A DNA stretch of 64,000 nucleotides, taken from positions 1,181,735-1,245,734 of the forward strand of contig NZ_FNLC01000002.1 of the NCBI RefSeq assembly GCF_900104065.1, written 5' to 3'. Below, piece by piece: positions 17,400 through 27,064 of this stretch; the stretch's first letter is position 1; each line of letters starts with the position of its first letter. Position numbers and translations under genes: made by a program. This DNA is from Natronobacterium texcoconense. Lineage in GTDB: Archaea; Halobacteriota; Halobacteria; Halobacteriales; Natrialbaceae. Under the pieces are notes generated by a model, which worked only from the letters and a program-made list of their open reading frames with translations, did no database searches and was not told where the DNA came from.

Positions 17400-18188
17400 A
17401 TGAAACGTCGAACGCTGCTCGCCGGCACGGGGGCAGGACTCACCGCTGCCGTCGGCGGCTGTCTGGGAAGTGTGAGGGGTGGACGTCGGTACGAACAGTG
17501 TACGGAACCGTTCGTTCCCCTCTCGGAACTGCCCGACCGGGCCCGAAGCGAAGTCGAGATCGCCCTCGAAGACGGGAGCTACAGCACCGTCCGTACCCTC
17601 GCCTATCCCGACCTCGTCGGTGACGACTCGCTACTGTGGGCCGAATCGAACAATCGGTATTACGAACACCGACTCGAGAACGCACTCCTGAACGTCAGAG
17701 AGACGCTGACCTTCGAACCGGTAACGCCGGAACGTGAGTCGCCGGCCGAACTCAAACTGAGCAACCAGACCGAGGAGACCCTCGAGGTGGACGTCACGAT
17801 CTCGAGTCAAGACAGAGAGACGCTCGTCGACGAAGAGAAGAGCGTCGAACCGGCCGAAGGGATCGACGCCGTCGAGTCGATCGCCAGCAGCGAATACGCC
17901 GGGGATCAGGAGGCGGCGGAAGGGCTGCCCGGAGTCGCCTTCCCCGCAGCGATGCGAGACTACGAGATATCGATCGCCGTCGAGAAAGGCGAGTCGCTGC
18001 TCGAGAAAACCGACGTCGTGAGCGTCGATCCGTGGCTGCTGTACTACTGGGTGCAGATAACGAAAGACGGCGTCCTGATGGGAAAAGTCGGCGAGAATCA
18101 CGGACTCTTCTCGGAGTACCTCGACAGCAAAATGGGACTACACTGGGCGTGTCACCAGCCTCCCGGAGGGTGGCCGACCTCGAGCTGA
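17400..18188 (+). CDS. Twin-arginine lipoprotein of unknown function
   Basis: A 262-residue secreted lipoprotein. From ATG 17400 it reads KRRTLLAGTGAG followed by VGGC, a Tat signal with a lipobox. The mature part is acidic, with no domain I recognise. It includes a beta-rich central region with SPAELKLSNQTEETLEVDVT, which resembles an immunoglobulin-like or receptor-type strand pattern, and a C-terminal SVDPWLLYYWVQITKDGV segment. CTTATCG at 17371-17377, about 26 nt upstream of the ATG, acts as a likely TATA box and supports a leaderless start there over the in-frame ATG at 17316. It is divergent from thrS. Function not recognised; the location outside the membrane is well supported. Confidence 0.75.
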   Translation: MKRRTLLAGTGAGLTAAVGGCLGSVRGGRRYEQCTEPFVPLSELPDRARSEVEIALEDGSYSTVRTLAYPDLVGDDSLLWAESNNRYYEHRLENALLNVRETLTFEPVTPERESPAELKLSNQTEETLEVDVTISSQDRETLVDEEKSVEPAEGIDAVESIASSEYAGDQEAAEGLPGVAFPAAMRDYEISIAVEKGESLLEKTDVVSVDPWLLYYWVQITKDGVLMGKVGENHGLFSEYLDSKMGLHWACHQPPGGWPTSS

Positions 18189-18374
18189 CGGATAGCTGCT
18201 CGAGTGGTCGACTCCTCGGAGAGTGGATCCGTTCTCCATCCGTACAGTAAAGTTGTTACTCTTTCAGAAGGCCCCGCAACTGGGCGACGTAGGGCTGTGT
18301 TCCCAGCTTCGATAAAACAGACTGCTGTGAGCAGCGCTACGCGTCGAACGGGTCGAGTTTCCGGACGAACCGCG

Positions 18375-18845
18375 TTACGATTCCTCGCCGTCACATGGGA
18401 GCCGTGCAGCGGACAACCAGAAGTCCTCGAACGCACGGAGCGTCTCTTCGAACTCGTCTGGACTCGAGTTCTTGGAGAGACAGGCGTTCGCGTTCAGTTC
18501 GTAGGCCTCGCGTACTTCCCGGTCGGACTGAGAGCCGGTCAGAACGATCACTGGAATGTGATCGTGGTTCGGATCGTCGTTCAATTCCGTCAGGATCCCT
18601 TTCCCCCCTTTTCCGGGGAGGTGCCAGTCGAGAAGAACGAGATCTGGAGCAGGTGCGTCCGCGTACTCGTCACGCTGATCGACGAAGTCCAGTGCTTCGC
18701 TCCCTGTATGGACGGTGTGGAGAGTGTCGGCGCGAACCGGATCGCTGAGGGCTTCTTCGACGAGACGTGCGTCGCCCGGATTGTCTTCTACGAGGAGGAT
18801 TGTGTGGAAAGAGGATCGAGATAGTTTCGTTTCCGGCGATTTCAT
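18375..18845 (-). CDS. Single-domain response regulator (CheY/Rcp1-like receiver)
   Basis: A 156-residue receiver domain with no output domain. It has the acidic pair Glu20-Asp21 in ILLVEDNPGDARLVEEAL, the phospho-acceptor Asp73 in DLVLLDWHLPGKGG, Thr103 in VIVLTGSQ and the Lys of NACLSKN. The DNPGDARL pattern is that of the Rcp1-type receivers common in haloarchaea, which take phosphate from hybrid or PAS histidine kinases. No kinase gene is within the window. Two further leftward genes lie upstream, a small zinc protein (19 nt away) and a HTH_10 regulator, so they may form one signalling transcription unit. Confidence 0.88.
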   Translation of the reverse strand: MKSPETKLSRSSFHTILLVEDNPGDARLVEEALSDPVRADTLHTVHTGSEALDFVDQRDEYADAPAPDLVLLDWHLPGKGGKGILTELNDDPNHDHIPVIVLTGSQSDREVREAYELNANACLSKNSSPDEFEETLRAFEDFWLSAARLPCDGEES

Positions 18846-18864
18846 TCGTATGAAACTGTAGGCG

Positions 18865-19065
18865 TCAGTGATCGACGTTCGGTTCTTCGCGAACAGCGGT
18901 CACCTCTGACTTTTCGATAGCTCGAAACTCCGTCGATCCGCATTGACAGCCGTTTTTCGTACCGATCGGCTGGACTGTTCCGTCGGGCCACTTTTGAACC
19001 GCATAGCCAGCACCGCAGCTGACACATTCGGCGACAGTGCGTTTGCTCCCTCCATCTGGCGTCAT
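18865..19065 (-). CDS. Small CxxC...CxC zinc-binding protein
   Basis: A 66-residue protein with four cysteines arranged as a zinc ribbon: Cys14 and Cys17 in ECVSCGAG, and Cys40 and Cys42 in GCQCGS. Haloarchaea have many such single zinc-finger proteins, and most lack assigned roles. It is 19 nt upstream of the receiver gene and 66 nt downstream of the HTH_10 gene, all on the minus strand. Coding status is supported by the paired cysteines, acidic composition and tight spacing. It may mediate protein or nucleic-acid contacts; I do not recognise a specific family. Confidence 0.6.
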   Translation of the reverse strand: MTPDGGSKRTVAECVSCGAGYAVQKWPDGTVQPIGTKNGCQCGSTEFRAIEKSEVTAVREEPNVDH

Positions 19066-19130
19066 ACCCTCTAGAAGGACACCGAGTGGTATCAGATTGG
19101 CTCGGTATATACAAAACTGTTTTTAGTATG

Positions 19131-19790
19131 CTATCGGCCTGGGACCTCCGTTTCGGACAGTGTACTTCCGAGGACGTTTTTGATCCCCCGCCGGAGCCTG
19201 GAAGCGACGGCCTGCTGTGAGATGTCGAGTTCGTCGCCGAGTTCTTCCATCGTCACTTCACGTGGGGTCTCGAAGTAGCCCCGATTGTAGGCGAGTACCA
19301 GCGTGTCCTGCTGGGTATCGGTCAGTGATGCCTCCGAGTCCGTCTCGAGCGGTGTAAGCGCCTGTAACTTCGTCAGTGTGATCGGAATGTCTAGGTCTCG
19401 ACAGCGCCGCTGGAACTCGGAGATATCGCTTCTATCGTCGCCGCGTATCTCGAACGACCACTGCTGTGTCGTGCCGACGGCTCTGATAAGCGGAATCTCC
19501 GTCTCCACCAGTGTGCTCAACACACCGGAGTATTCAACTGCCCACTCGACCCGCAGGAGGTACTCGTCCTCGACGGAATCGACGAGACGAATGTCTTCCA
19601 CTCCAGGATGGTTGGTAAACGCCCCCTCGATATCGTCGACGAGGGTTCCCCGTACCCAGAAGTAGGGAACGACCACGTCCTGTGCAGGAATAATCCGCTC
19701 CAGTGTAACCGTCACCTCCGGTAATTTCTCGAACACGGTTCCTAACGGGAACTCCTCCGACGGAACCGTAAACGTCGCTTCCGTAGCCAT
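19131..19790 (-). CDS. HTH_10 (bacterio-opsin activator-like) transcription regulator
   Basis: A 219-residue Bat-like regulator. Residues about 1-150 form the divergent N-terminal (bacterio-opsin activator GAF-like) part. The C-terminal HTH_10 domain reads LTDTQQDTLVLAYNRGYFET, PREVTMEELGDELDISQQAV and SRLRRGIKNVLG. The ATG at 19790 is preferred to 19826 because the family N terminus begins at TFTVPSEEFPLG. It could head the leftward group with the zinc protein and receiver. The target genes are unknown; no rhodopsin gene is adjacent (the opsin-like gene is 13 kb away). Confidence 0.83.
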   Translation of the reverse strand: MATEATFTVPSEEFPLGTVFEKLPEVTVTLERIIPAQDVVVPYFWVRGTLVDDIEGAFTNHPGVEDIRLVDSVEDEYLLRVEWAVEYSGVLSTLVETEIPLIRAVGTTQQWSFEIRGDDRSDISEFQRRCRDLDIPITLTKLQALTPLETDSEASLTDTQQDTLVLAYNRGYFETPREVTMEELGDELDISQQAVASRLRRGIKNVLGSTLSETEVPGR

Positions 19791-19853
19791 CGTTCGGACT
19801 GTCGCGCTCCCGTCGTAAAAAGGCAATACGGCTGTGCGGTCCGAACAGCCGTG

Positions 19854-21185
19854 TTACTCTCGAGACAGCCGCCCCGGCGTCCACTCCGCGTCGAACTCCT
19901 CGTGGAGGTACGGCTTCGCGTCCTCGCCGGCGTAGGTCGCGACGAGTTGCCCGTCGCCCTCGAGGTGGTACTTGTACGTCGTCAGCCCCTCGAGACCGAC
20001 GGGGCCGCGGGCGTGGATCTTTCCGGTGGAGATGCCGACCTCCGCGCCGAGGCCGAACCGGTAGCCGTCGGCGAAGCGCGTCGAGGCGTTGTGGAAGACG
20101 CTCGAGGCGTCGAGGCGACGCATGAACTGCGCAGCTCGGTCGGAATCCTCGGTGACGATCGACTCCGTGTGTTTGGAGCCGTACTCGGTGATGTGCTCGA
20201 TCGCGTCGGCCAGCGAGTCGACGACCTTGATCGAGAGTTCGAGGTCGCCGTACTCGGTTTCCCAGTCGTCGTCGGTTGCTTCGCCTACGTCGACGACCTC
20301 GCGGGTGGCCTCGTCGCCGCGTAGTTCGACGTCGGCGTCCTCGTAGCGAGAGACCATGCCGGAGAGGAAATCCGCGGCGACGTCTTCGTGAACCAGCAGC
20401 GTCTCGACGGCGTTGCATACGGCGGGATACTGGACCTTCGCGTCGAAGGCGATGTCCTCGGCCATCTCGAGGTCGGCCTCGCTGTCGACGAAGACGTGAC
20501 AGACGCCCTCGGTGTGGCCGAGCACGGGGATGCTCGTGTTGTCCTGGATGTAGGAGACGAACTCGGAACTGCCGCGGGGCATCAGCAGGTCGATCGAGTC
20601 GTCCATCTCGAGCATCGCGGTGACGTCCTCGCGGGCCTCGATCAGTTGAGCCCACCCATCCGGCAGGTCGGCGGTCGCCTCGCGGATGATCTCGTACAGT
20701 ACCCGGTTGGAGTTACTGGCTTCGCTGCCACCCTTCAGGATGACGGCGTTGCCGGACCGGAGTCCGAGCGCGGCGATCTGGACCAGCGCGTCCGGCCGGG
20801 ACTCGAAGACCGTTCCGACGACGCCGATGGGGACGGCGACCTTGTACAGTTCCAGTCCCTCGTCGAGCCGTCGCGCCTCCAGGGTCTTCTCGAGCGGATC
20901 CTCCTGGGCGGCGACGCTGCGGACCATCTCCGATATGTCCTCGAGTTTCGAGGGGGAGAGTTTCAGCCGGTCGACCAGCGCCTGGCTGTACTCACCTGCC
21001 TCGAGCATCTCTTCGGCCTCGGTGACGTCTTCTTCGTTCGCCTCGAGGATCTCGTCGTGGCGCTCGTCGATCGCGTCGGCGATCGCCTCGAGGCCCGCCC
21101 GCCGTCGGTCGTCGGACAGCGTCGCGAGTTCGAGGGCCGCGGTCTGTGCCTCGTCGACCTTGGTTTCGATCGTCGGTTCAGTCAT
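19854..21185 (-). CDS. proA: Glutamate-5-semialdehyde dehydrogenase (gamma-glutamyl phosphate reductase)
   Basis: A 443-residue aldehyde-dehydrogenase-fold ProA. It has [32 protein letters not shown] and the catalytic-cysteine segment [14 protein letters not shown], then a C-terminal [15 protein letters not shown] characteristic of ProA. It reduces gamma-glutamyl phosphate to glutamate semialdehyde with NADPH in proline synthesis. The start ATG at 21185 overlaps the proB stop by 8 nt, a sign of translational coupling. Last gene of proC-proB-proA. Confidence 0.96.
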   Translation of the reverse strand: MTEPTIETKVDEAQTAALELATLSDDRRRAGLEAIADAIDERHDEILEANEEDVTEAEEMLEAGEYSQALVDRLKLSPSKLEDISEMVRSVAAQEDPLEKTLEARRLDEGLELYKVAVPIGVVGTVFESRPDALVQIAALGLRSGNAVILKGGSEASNSNRVLYEIIREATADLPDGWAQLIEAREDVTAMLEMDDSIDLLMPRGSSEFVSYIQDNTSIPVLGHTEGVCHVFVDSEADLEMAEDIAFDAKVQYPAVCNAVETLLVHEDVAADFLSGMVSRYEDADVELRGDEATREVVDVGEATDDDWETEYGDLELSIKVVDSLADAIEHITEYGSKHTESIVTEDSDRAAQFMRRLDASSVFHNASTRFADGYRFGLGAEVGISTGKIHARGPVGLEGLTTYKYHLEGDGQLVATYAGEDAKPYLHEEFDAEWTPGRLSRE

Positions 21186-22011
21186 CGGTGACACCGTTTA
21201 TGGGAACGAATACCGTCCCCACGGGCTTGCCAGTAGCGATTTTTTCGAGGACGTTCGGCTCGGTCGAGCGGGCGATGATCGCCGGCTTCCCGTGTTCGCT
21301 GACCTCGCGTGCGCCCTGAACCTTCGTCTGGATGCCGCCGAACGTCTCGGTCGAGCTGCCGTCGATGATCTCCAGGACCTCGTCGTAGTTGTCGCCGACG
21401 GCCTCGATGCGTTCGGCGTCGTCGTCCTCCTTCGGATTTCCCGTGTAGACGCCGCCGACGTCGGTGAGCGTCACCAGCAGGTCGACGTCGACGCCGACCG
21501 CAAGCGACGACGAGAGCATGTCGTTGTCGCCGATCCGGATCTCTTCGGTCGCGACCGCGTCGTTCTCGTTGATGATCGGGACGATGTCCCACTCGAGCAG
21601 CGTCTCGATCGTGTTCCGGAAGTTGGTGAACCGGTCGGTGTTCTCGAGGTCCTGCTGGCTCAGCAGGATCTGGGCGACCTTCGTGTCGTAGCGCTCGAAG
21701 CTCTCGGTGTACCGGCGCATGAGGTGGCTCTGCCCGACGGTCGACAGCGCCTGTGACTCCTCGACGGTTTCGCCGGTGTAGCCGACTCGCCCCTTGCCGG
21801 CACCGACCGCGCCCGAAGAGACGAGGATCACGTCCTTGCCTCGTTTCCGGAGGTCAGCGACGTCGTCGACGAGTTTGTCGAGTTTCTCGTCGTCGAGATT
21901 CGAGGAGTCGTCGGTCAGCGAGTTGGTTCCAGCCTTGACGACGACGCGTTCGGCTGTGGCTGCCTGCTCCCGCGCCGCTTCGACCGTCTCGGCCCCCATC
22001 GCGTCACTCAT
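21178..22011 (-). CDS. proB: Glutamate 5-kinase, short form without PUA domain
   Basis: A 277-residue amino-acid kinase. The nucleotide loop [11 protein letters not shown] lies at about residues 23-33, then [15 protein letters not shown], a substrate segment [19 protein letters not shown] and [15 protein letters not shown]. It phosphorylates glutamate, the first and normally feedback-controlled step of proline synthesis. The C-terminal PUA domain of longer bacterial forms (about 370 residues) is missing; short forms are also known in other lineages. It overlaps proC upstream by 8 nt and proA downstream by 8 nt, so the three products are probably made together. Confidence 0.95.
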   Translation of the reverse strand: MSDAMGAETVEAAREQAATAERVVVKAGTNSLTDDSSNLDDEKLDKLVDDVADLRKRGKDVILVSSGAVGAGKGRVGYTGETVEESQALSTVGQSHLMRRYTESFERYDTKVAQILLSQQDLENTDRFTNFRNTIETLLEWDIVPIINENDAVATEEIRIGDNDMLSSSLAVGVDVDLLVTLTDVGGVYTGNPKEDDDAERIEAVGDNYDEVLEIIDGSSTETFGGIQTKVQGAREVSEHGKPAIIARSTEPNVLEKIATGKPVGTVFVPINGVTDD

Positions 22012-22780
22012 CTTCTGCCTCGCGTGCGAGTTCCGCAGAACGTTCTGCCGCCGCCGTCACCGCTTCTGTCACGGCGTCGTCTGCCTCGCTCTCCCAGAGG
22101 ACGTCCATTCCTTCGATGGTCGTTCCCTTGGGCGAACAGACCGCGTCGATCATCTCGTCGATCGGCCGCTCAGTTCGCAACACGGTCTCGGCGGCTCCCT
22201 TGAACGTCTGTGCTGCGAGCAGTCGCGCCTGATCCGGTTCGAGACCGCGGTCGACGCCGGCCTGGGCCATCGCGTCGAGAAGATAGTAGACGAAGGCAGG
22301 GCCACTGCCGTTGACGGCGGTCGCGACGTCCATCCGATCCTCGTCGATCTCGACGAATTCACCGACGTCGTCGAGCAGTTCTCGTACCTCGTCGGTGACG
22401 CTGTGTTCGGTCACTGCCGCGGCCATCGTCCCCGTCTCGGCCGCGAGGTTCGGCATCACGCGAACGACCGTCGCGTCGGTGTACTGCTCGACGAACTCCG
22501 TCGAGACGCCCGCTGCGATCGAGACCAGCGTCTGATCCGCCGAGAGGTCGATCGACTCGAGGACGGCTCCGACCACGTCCGGTTTCACCGCGACGACGAC
22601 GACGTCGGCCTCCGTCGCCACCGCGGGATCGTCCGTAGTATGCGAACTGTACGCCTCGACCGACTCGAGTGCGTCCGGGTCCAGGTCACACGCCGTCAAC
22701 GTGTGTTTGCCGGACGCGGCGAGCCCCCGTATCAGGGCACTCCCCATGTTCCCACAGCCGATGACGCTCACATCTGTCAT
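22004..22780 (-). CDS. proC: Pyrroline-5-carboxylate reductase
   Basis: A 258-residue P5C reductase. The Rossmann start [17 protein letters not shown] is followed by [30 protein letters not shown] and the C-terminal dimer-domain motif [19 protein letters not shown], then [17 protein letters not shown]. It reduces P5C to proline with NAD(P)H. First gene of the proline operon, overlapping proB by 8 nt; its promoter should lie in the 68 nt before pyrE. Proline dehydrogenase (27065-27919), the opposite direction of this step, is encoded 5 kb away. Confidence 0.96.
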   Translation of the reverse strand: MTDVSVIGCGNMGSALIRGLAASGKHTLTACDLDPDALESVEAYSSHTTDDPAVATEADVVVVAVKPDVVGAVLESIDLSADQTLVSIAAGVSTEFVEQYTDATVVRVMPNLAAETGTMAAAVTEHSVTDEVRELLDDVGEFVEIDEDRMDVATAVNGSGPAFVYYLLDAMAQAGVDRGLEPDQARLLAAQTFKGAAETVLRTERPIDEMIDAVCSPKGTTIEGMDVLWESEADDAVTEAVTAAAERSAELAREAEDE

Positions 22781-22848
22781 CCTACTCGAGTTGAAGTGAC
22801 GAGGCGGTCATACACCTTTGGTTTCGGGCACGTACTGACGGTGCGGGG

Positions 22849-23376
22849 CTATTCCCGATCGGCGAGCAGTTCGCTTGCCGTCACCAGTGCCTCCATCTCG
22901 ACGTCGGCGTCTTCGACGTTCTCGCGACCGCCTTCTTCGCGGTCGACCACGACGAGCGCCCGGTTTACGGTCGCACCGGCCTCTCGAAGCGCCTCGATCG
23001 CGTCGACGAGGCTCGTCCCCGTCGTCACGATGTCCTCTAAGACGACGACCTCCTCGCCCTCCTCGAGTCTGCCCTCGATCAGGTTGGCCGTGCCGTACTC
23101 TTTGCGCTGCTTGCGCGCGATGACGTAGGGAGCACCTGCCGCGACGCTCGTGGCCGCCGCGAGCGGAACCGCACCGAGGGCGACGCCGGCGAGTTTGTCG
23201 TCTTCGTCGACGCGCTCGGCGAACGCCTCGGCGACGACCTCGAGGCAGTCGGGGTCGGTCTCGAAGAGGTACTTGTCGACGTAGTACTCGCTCGTGCCGC
23301 CGTGTGAGAGTTCGAACTCGCCGAACTGGACGGCGTCAGCCGCACGCAGGGCGTCGATGAGTTCCTGATTCGTCAT
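22849..23376 (-). CDS. pyrE: Orotate phosphoribosyltransferase
   Basis: A 175-residue PyrE of archaeal size. It has [19 protein letters not shown] near the N terminus, [31 protein letters not shown] (catalytic Lys loop) and the PRPP-binding [18 protein letters not shown] at about 116-133. It converts orotate and PRPP to OMP in pyrimidine synthesis. The ATG at 23376 gives the family start [15 protein letters not shown]; an in-frame extension to 23433 is rejected because its composition is not haloarchaeal. It is a standalone gene. Confidence 0.95.
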   Translation of the reverse strand: MTNQELIDALRAADAVQFGEFELSHGGTSEYYVDKYLFETDPDCLEVVAEAFAERVDEDDKLAGVALGAVPLAAATSVAAGAPYVIARKQRKEYGTANLIEGRLEEGEEVVVLEDIVTTGTSLVDAIEALREAGATVNRALVVVDREEGGRENVEDADVEMEALVTASELLADRE

Positions 23377-23467
23377 TGCTCGAAAGGGCGGGGTCCACCG
23401 AAATAAGCGGTGTGGAAAGGACCAGCGAGCCATAGCTTTTTGCGCCGACGTGAAAATAATTCGACCA

Positions 23468-24427
23468 ATGTCGCTACCGCGTGCGGACGAGCCCCACCCC
23501 GACGTCCAGCAGTTCCTCGAGATGTACGAATCGGTCGACGTCCCCGACTTCGGGGAGGTGTCGCCCGAGACGGCACGCGAACTGTTCGACCAGTTGCGCG
23601 TTGGTAAGGAGGCGGAGTTCGACCTCCACGCCGTCGAGGATCGGACGATCGACGGCCCCGACAGCGAGATAGCGATCCGGTATTACGAGCCGCGAGCCGA
23701 TCCCGCCAACGACCCCCTAATTCTCTACTTCCACGGCGGTGGCTGGGTCATCGGCAGTATCGAGACCCACGACGTGACCTGTCGCAAACTCGCGGCCGAA
23801 TCGGGGTATCCCGTCGTCAGCGTCGACTACCGGCTCGCGCCCGAACACCCCTTTCCCGCAGGGCTGGAGGATTGCTACGCCGCACTCGAGTGGGCGAGCG
23901 AGAACGCGCCCGAACTGGACGCCGATCCCGACCGGGTCGTCCTCGCCGGCGACAGCGCGGGCGGGAATTTGGCGACGGCGGTGGCGCTGCTCGCCCGCGA
24001 CCGCGACGGTCCGGAACCCGCCTATCAGACACTGATCTATCCGAGTACCGGAGACGTCACCGAGACGCCGGCTTACGAGGAGAACGCCGAGGGGTATTTC
24101 CTGACCGACGACGAGATCGACTGGTTTGCCGATCACTACCTCGAGCGCGAGATCGACCGAGGAAACGTCTACGCCTTCCCCCGACGCGCCCACGACCTCT
24201 CGGGGCTCCCGCCGGCGACGATCGTCACCGCCGGTTTCGATCCGCTGCGTGACGACGGGGGTGCCTACGTCGACCGACTCGAGGCGGAGGGCGTTCCCGT
24301 CTCCCACCACCATTACGACGACGTCGTTCACGGCTTCTTCGGGATGGTCGGCGGTCCGATCGACCTCGAGCGCGCTCACGAGGCGTACGACGACGTCGTG
24401 TCCGATCTCCACGAGACGCTCGAGTGA
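23468..24427 (+). CDS. Alpha/beta hydrolase (HSL-family esterase/lipase)
   Basis: A 319-residue hormone-sensitive-lipase-type hydrolase. The oxyanion motif [11 protein letters not shown] (HGGG) is at about residue 87, [15 protein letters not shown] follows, and the nucleophile elbow is GDSAGGN. The C-terminal Asp is in [11 protein letters not shown] and the His in YDDVVHGFF, so the triad Ser-Asp-His is complete. It should hydrolyse short to medium carboxyl esters in the cytoplasm, as no signal peptide is visible. The ATG at 23468 is preferred over a GTG 18 nt earlier. No operon partners, so the natural substrate is unknown. Confidence 0.92.
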   Translation: MSLPRADEPHPDVQQFLEMYESVDVPDFGEVSPETARELFDQLRVGKEAEFDLHAVEDRTIDGPDSEIAIRYYEPRADPANDPLILYFHGGGWVIGSIETHDVTCRKLAAESGYPVVSVDYRLAPEHPFPAGLEDCYAALEWASENAPELDADPDRVVLAGDSAGGNLATAVALLARDRDGPEPAYQTLIYPSTGDVTETPAYEENAEGYFLTDDEIDWFADHYLEREIDRGNVYAFPRRAHDLSGLPPATIVTAGFDPLRDDGGAYVDRLEAEGVPVSHHHYDDVVHGFFGMVGGPIDLERAHEAYDDVVSDLHETLE

Positions 24428-24487
24428 CAGACGGTCGTTCGGCCAATATTCCGCAATGTTTTTGTTGTGTATTTTTCAATAGTGGCT

Positions 24488-25282
24488 ATGAATCGACGAT
24501 ACGCTATCGTCGGGGTCGTCGCCCTGCTTGCTCTCGCTACGACCGGAACGCTCGTCGCCTACTCCCCCGCCGACGCGACCGCCGGCTCGCCCGTCGAACC
24601 GTCCGAACTCGAGGGGTCCTACACAGTCTCCGAAGCAACTACCGTCGACGGAGACCCGTTCTTCTCGCGGGAGTCGACCGTCGACGCCGAGACGGGCGAA
24701 CAGCGAACGACCCTCTCGTTCGAGGCGATCACGTACGACCACTACTGGACCGAAGACGGCGACCGATACACGAAGATCACGGCAGAAAGCGAGGAACGAC
24801 TCGCCGACCGACTCGAGGAGTCCGACCGCGAGACGGTCGTCCGGGAGTACGAGGCCGAACCGAGCGTCATCGTCGAGCCGACCGAAGACACCAACGCGGA
24901 CGACGGACCGGCCGGCGATGCGTTCCCGGATACGCTGACCCACTCGCAACTCGCGATGACCGCGTTTACCGAGACGGGAACGACGACCGTCGACGGAACG
25001 ACGGTCGAGACCTACGAGCCACACACTGGCTGGATCGACGTCGGTGACCTGGCGGACGACCGCGACACGATGTACGTCGCCGACGCCGACGGCGAGGTCC
25101 ACGTCGGGCCGGACGAACAGTTATACCACGCGAACGTCACGCTCGAGCGAATCGACGCGGAGACGTGGGGTGGCTACCTCCTCGAGCGCGGCGACTCGTC
25201 GACGACGACCTTCGAGTACGACGTCACCGAGTCGGCCGAAAACGTCAGTCCTGCGTGGTTCGACGACGCCGAAGAAACGTAG
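24488..25282 (+). CDS. Secreted or membrane-anchored protein of unknown function
   Basis: A 264-residue, very acidic protein. The N terminus is a hydrophobic signal or anchor, NRRYAIVGVVALLALATTGT at about residues 2-21. The mature part is predicted beta-rich, with repeated Thr/Glu/Asp and no cysteine or known catalytic motif. It does not look like a lipoprotein because no lipobox follows the helix. Haloarchaeal surface proteins of this type often carry a LolA-like or receptor fold, but I cannot support such a call. It is 60 nt after the esterase gene, with an AT-rich interval (ATGTTTTTGTTGTG) that suggests a separate promoter. ATG 24488 chosen as the start of the signal segment. Confidence 0.65.
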   Translation: MNRRYAIVGVVALLALATTGTLVAYSPADATAGSPVEPSELEGSYTVSEATTVDGDPFFSRESTVDAETGEQRTTLSFEAITYDHYWTEDGDRYTKITAESEERLADRLEESDRETVVREYEAEPSVIVEPTEDTNADDGPAGDAFPDTLTHSQLAMTAFTETGTTTVDGTTVETYEPHTGWIDVGDLADDRDTMYVADADGEVHVGPDEQLYHANVTLERIDAETWGGYLLERGDSSTTTFEYDVTESAENVSPAWFDDAEET

Positions 25283-25291
25283 CGCGGACGA

Positions 25292-25837
25292 CTACCAGGG
25301 TTCGTCCTTCAGCCCGAGTTTGTACGCGATGGCGTTCGTCGTCACGTGCAGGACGGGCGTGAGCACGACGACGACGAGAATCACGTCCCAGGTGAACCAC
25401 TCGAAGAACCACTCGGTCGCGAGCAGTGCCGTCAGCGGCAAGGAGACGACGACGAAGTCCAGCTGATCGAGGCCGGGGAACATCGCGCCGCGTTCGCGTC
25501 CCGTTCGACGCTTGAGGAACGAGGCGAGGATGTCCCCGAGCATCGCTCCGGCCGCGAGACCGAGCGCCGCAAGCGGCTCGAACGCAGGGACGGAGAACCC
25601 GAGGGCCCCGCTGACGTCGTCCGCGAGAAGCGTCAAAACGCCCGCGAGTGCGAGTCCCGCTGCGATTCCGGCGGCCGTTCCGCGCCAGGTCTTGCCGTCG
25701 CCGAGTACGCGCTTGTCGTCCCAGGTCCGGCCGCCGTCGATCGGTTGGCCGCCACCGGCGAGCACTGCTGCGTTGTTCGGTACGTAGGCAGGCAACATCG
25801 CCCAGAACGCGATCACGACTGTCTCGAGTATTGCCAT
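25292..25837 (-). CDS. carS: CDP-archaeol synthase
   Basis: A 181-residue membrane enzyme with about five helices. Diagnostic sequences are PAYVPNNAAVLAGGG near the N terminus, DDKRVLGDGKTWRGT (polar CTP-binding loop, about 40-54), GDILASFLKRRTGRERGAMF and PGLDQLDFV. This is the CdsA-like archaeal family that activates digeranylgeranylglyceryl phosphate with CTP in ether-lipid synthesis. The ATG at 25837 gives the family start. It converges with the secreted-protein gene (9 nt apart) and follows the dehydrogenase gene by 25 nt. Confidence 0.93.
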   Translation of the reverse strand: MAILETVVIAFWAMLPAYVPNNAAVLAGGGQPIDGGRTWDDKRVLGDGKTWRGTAAGIAAGLALAGVLTLLADDVSGALGFSVPAFEPLAALGLAAGAMLGDILASFLKRRTGRERGAMFPGLDQLDFVVVSLPLTALLATEWFFEWFTWDVILVVVVLTPVLHVTTNAIAYKLGLKDEPW

Positions 25838-25862
25838 ATCCGGCGGGACGAACCGACGTACC

Positions 25863-26891
25863 TTAATCGAGGTGGTTCCGTCGCTCGACGGCGATCTCCT
25901 CGAGCAGTCGATCCGGACGGCTCCACTGGTCCGGGTCCACGACGACGTTCTCGAGGTCGTCGCCGTCTTCCTCGAGGACTTCGACGTTGTGTGCGACGAC
26001 GTCGGCCAGACGATCCCAGTGTTTGGGCGTATGACCGCCGGTGTGGGGCGTGATGAGGCAGTTTTCGAGGTCCCACAGCGGGTGTCCGGGCGGGAGCGGT
26101 TCCGGATCGGTGACGTCGAGTGCGGCCCCACGGATCGCGTTTCGCTGGAGCGCGTCGACCAGGGCGTCGGTGTCGACGACGCCGCCGCGAGCGACGTTGA
26201 CCAGGACGGCCTCGGGCGGCAGCGTCGCGAGTTCGGCCTCGCCGACGAGCCCTCGAGTCTCGTCGGTCAGCGGACACGCGAGCACGACGTACTCGCTGCG
26301 GGCGAAGGCGTCGTGGAGCTCCCGTTCCTCGAGGCCGACGACCTCGTCGGTCGGACCGCCCTTCAGCGGTGTGTACCGGACGCCGATCGTCTCCACGTCG
26401 AACCCCTCGAGACGCTTCGCGACCGCCGTGCCGATCGACCCGAGGCCGACGATAGTGACGGTACTCCCCTTGAACTCGGTCGACTGGAAGTGACGCCACT
26501 CACCGCGTTGTTTCCGTCGCCATCCTTCGTGGAGTCGTCGGGCGAACGCGAGCACGTTCCCGATCGCTTGCTCGGCGATGCCGGGCGCGTGAATCCCGCC
26601 GGCGTTGGTCACGGTGATCCCGCGGTCGGCGAGTTCCGCCGTCGGCAGGTGTTCGGTGCCGGCGAAGGCACACGCGAACAGCTCGAGTCGAGTCGCGACC
26701 GCGAGCAGGTCCTCGTCGATGCCGACTCCCGTGACGACGCGGGCAGTGGAGGCGAGTTCGCGTTCCTCCCGCGGCGTTCGCGCGCATTCGACGGTGTGAT
26801 CCGGCAGCCGTTCGCGCAAGGCCGCGGCGTACGACTCCATCGACAGTCCTTCGGTACCCTCCCGAAGGACGACGACGTCTGCATGGCTCAT
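25863..26891 (-). CDS. D-2-hydroxyacid dehydrogenase
   Basis: A 342-residue NAD(P)-dependent 2-hydroxyacid dehydrogenase. The cofactor motif VGLGSIGTAVAKRLEGF (GxGxxG) is at about residues 148-164. The substrate and catalytic regions include NVARGGVVDTDALVDAL (Arg), DVTDPEPLPPGHPLW (Glu) and ITPHTGGHTPKHW (His). It interconverts 2-oxo and D-2-hydroxy acids; glyoxylate, pyruvate or hydroxypyruvate are possible. It lies upstream of carS on the same strand, which is probably incidental. The family is certain, the substrate is not. Confidence 0.9.
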   Translation of the reverse strand: MSHADVVVLREGTEGLSMESYAAALRERLPDHTVECARTPREERELASTARVVTGVGIDEDLLAVATRLELFACAFAGTEHLPTAELADRGITVTNAGGIHAPGIAEQAIGNVLAFARRLHEGWRRKQRGEWRHFQSTEFKGSTVTIVGLGSIGTAVAKRLEGFDVETIGVRYTPLKGGPTDEVVGLEERELHDAFARSEYVVLACPLTDETRGLVGEAELATLPPEAVLVNVARGGVVDTDALVDALQRNAIRGAALDVTDPEPLPPGHPLWDLENCLITPHTGGHTPKHWDRLADVVAHNVEVLEEDGDDLENVVVDPDQWSRPDRLLEEIAVERRNHLD

Positions 26892-27064
26892 ACGACATCG
26901 TCCGGAACAGTACGGCTTTGCGTTACTGGCCGACCCCGACGTGTTGGACGGGAACCACTCGTTGCCGGGAAACGTCTCGAGTTCGGCGTCGATGACCGAC
27001 TCCGTCCATCAGTGGCTGACGAATTATACCAAATCTCTTATAACTGGCGGCCGACGGATCGGCT

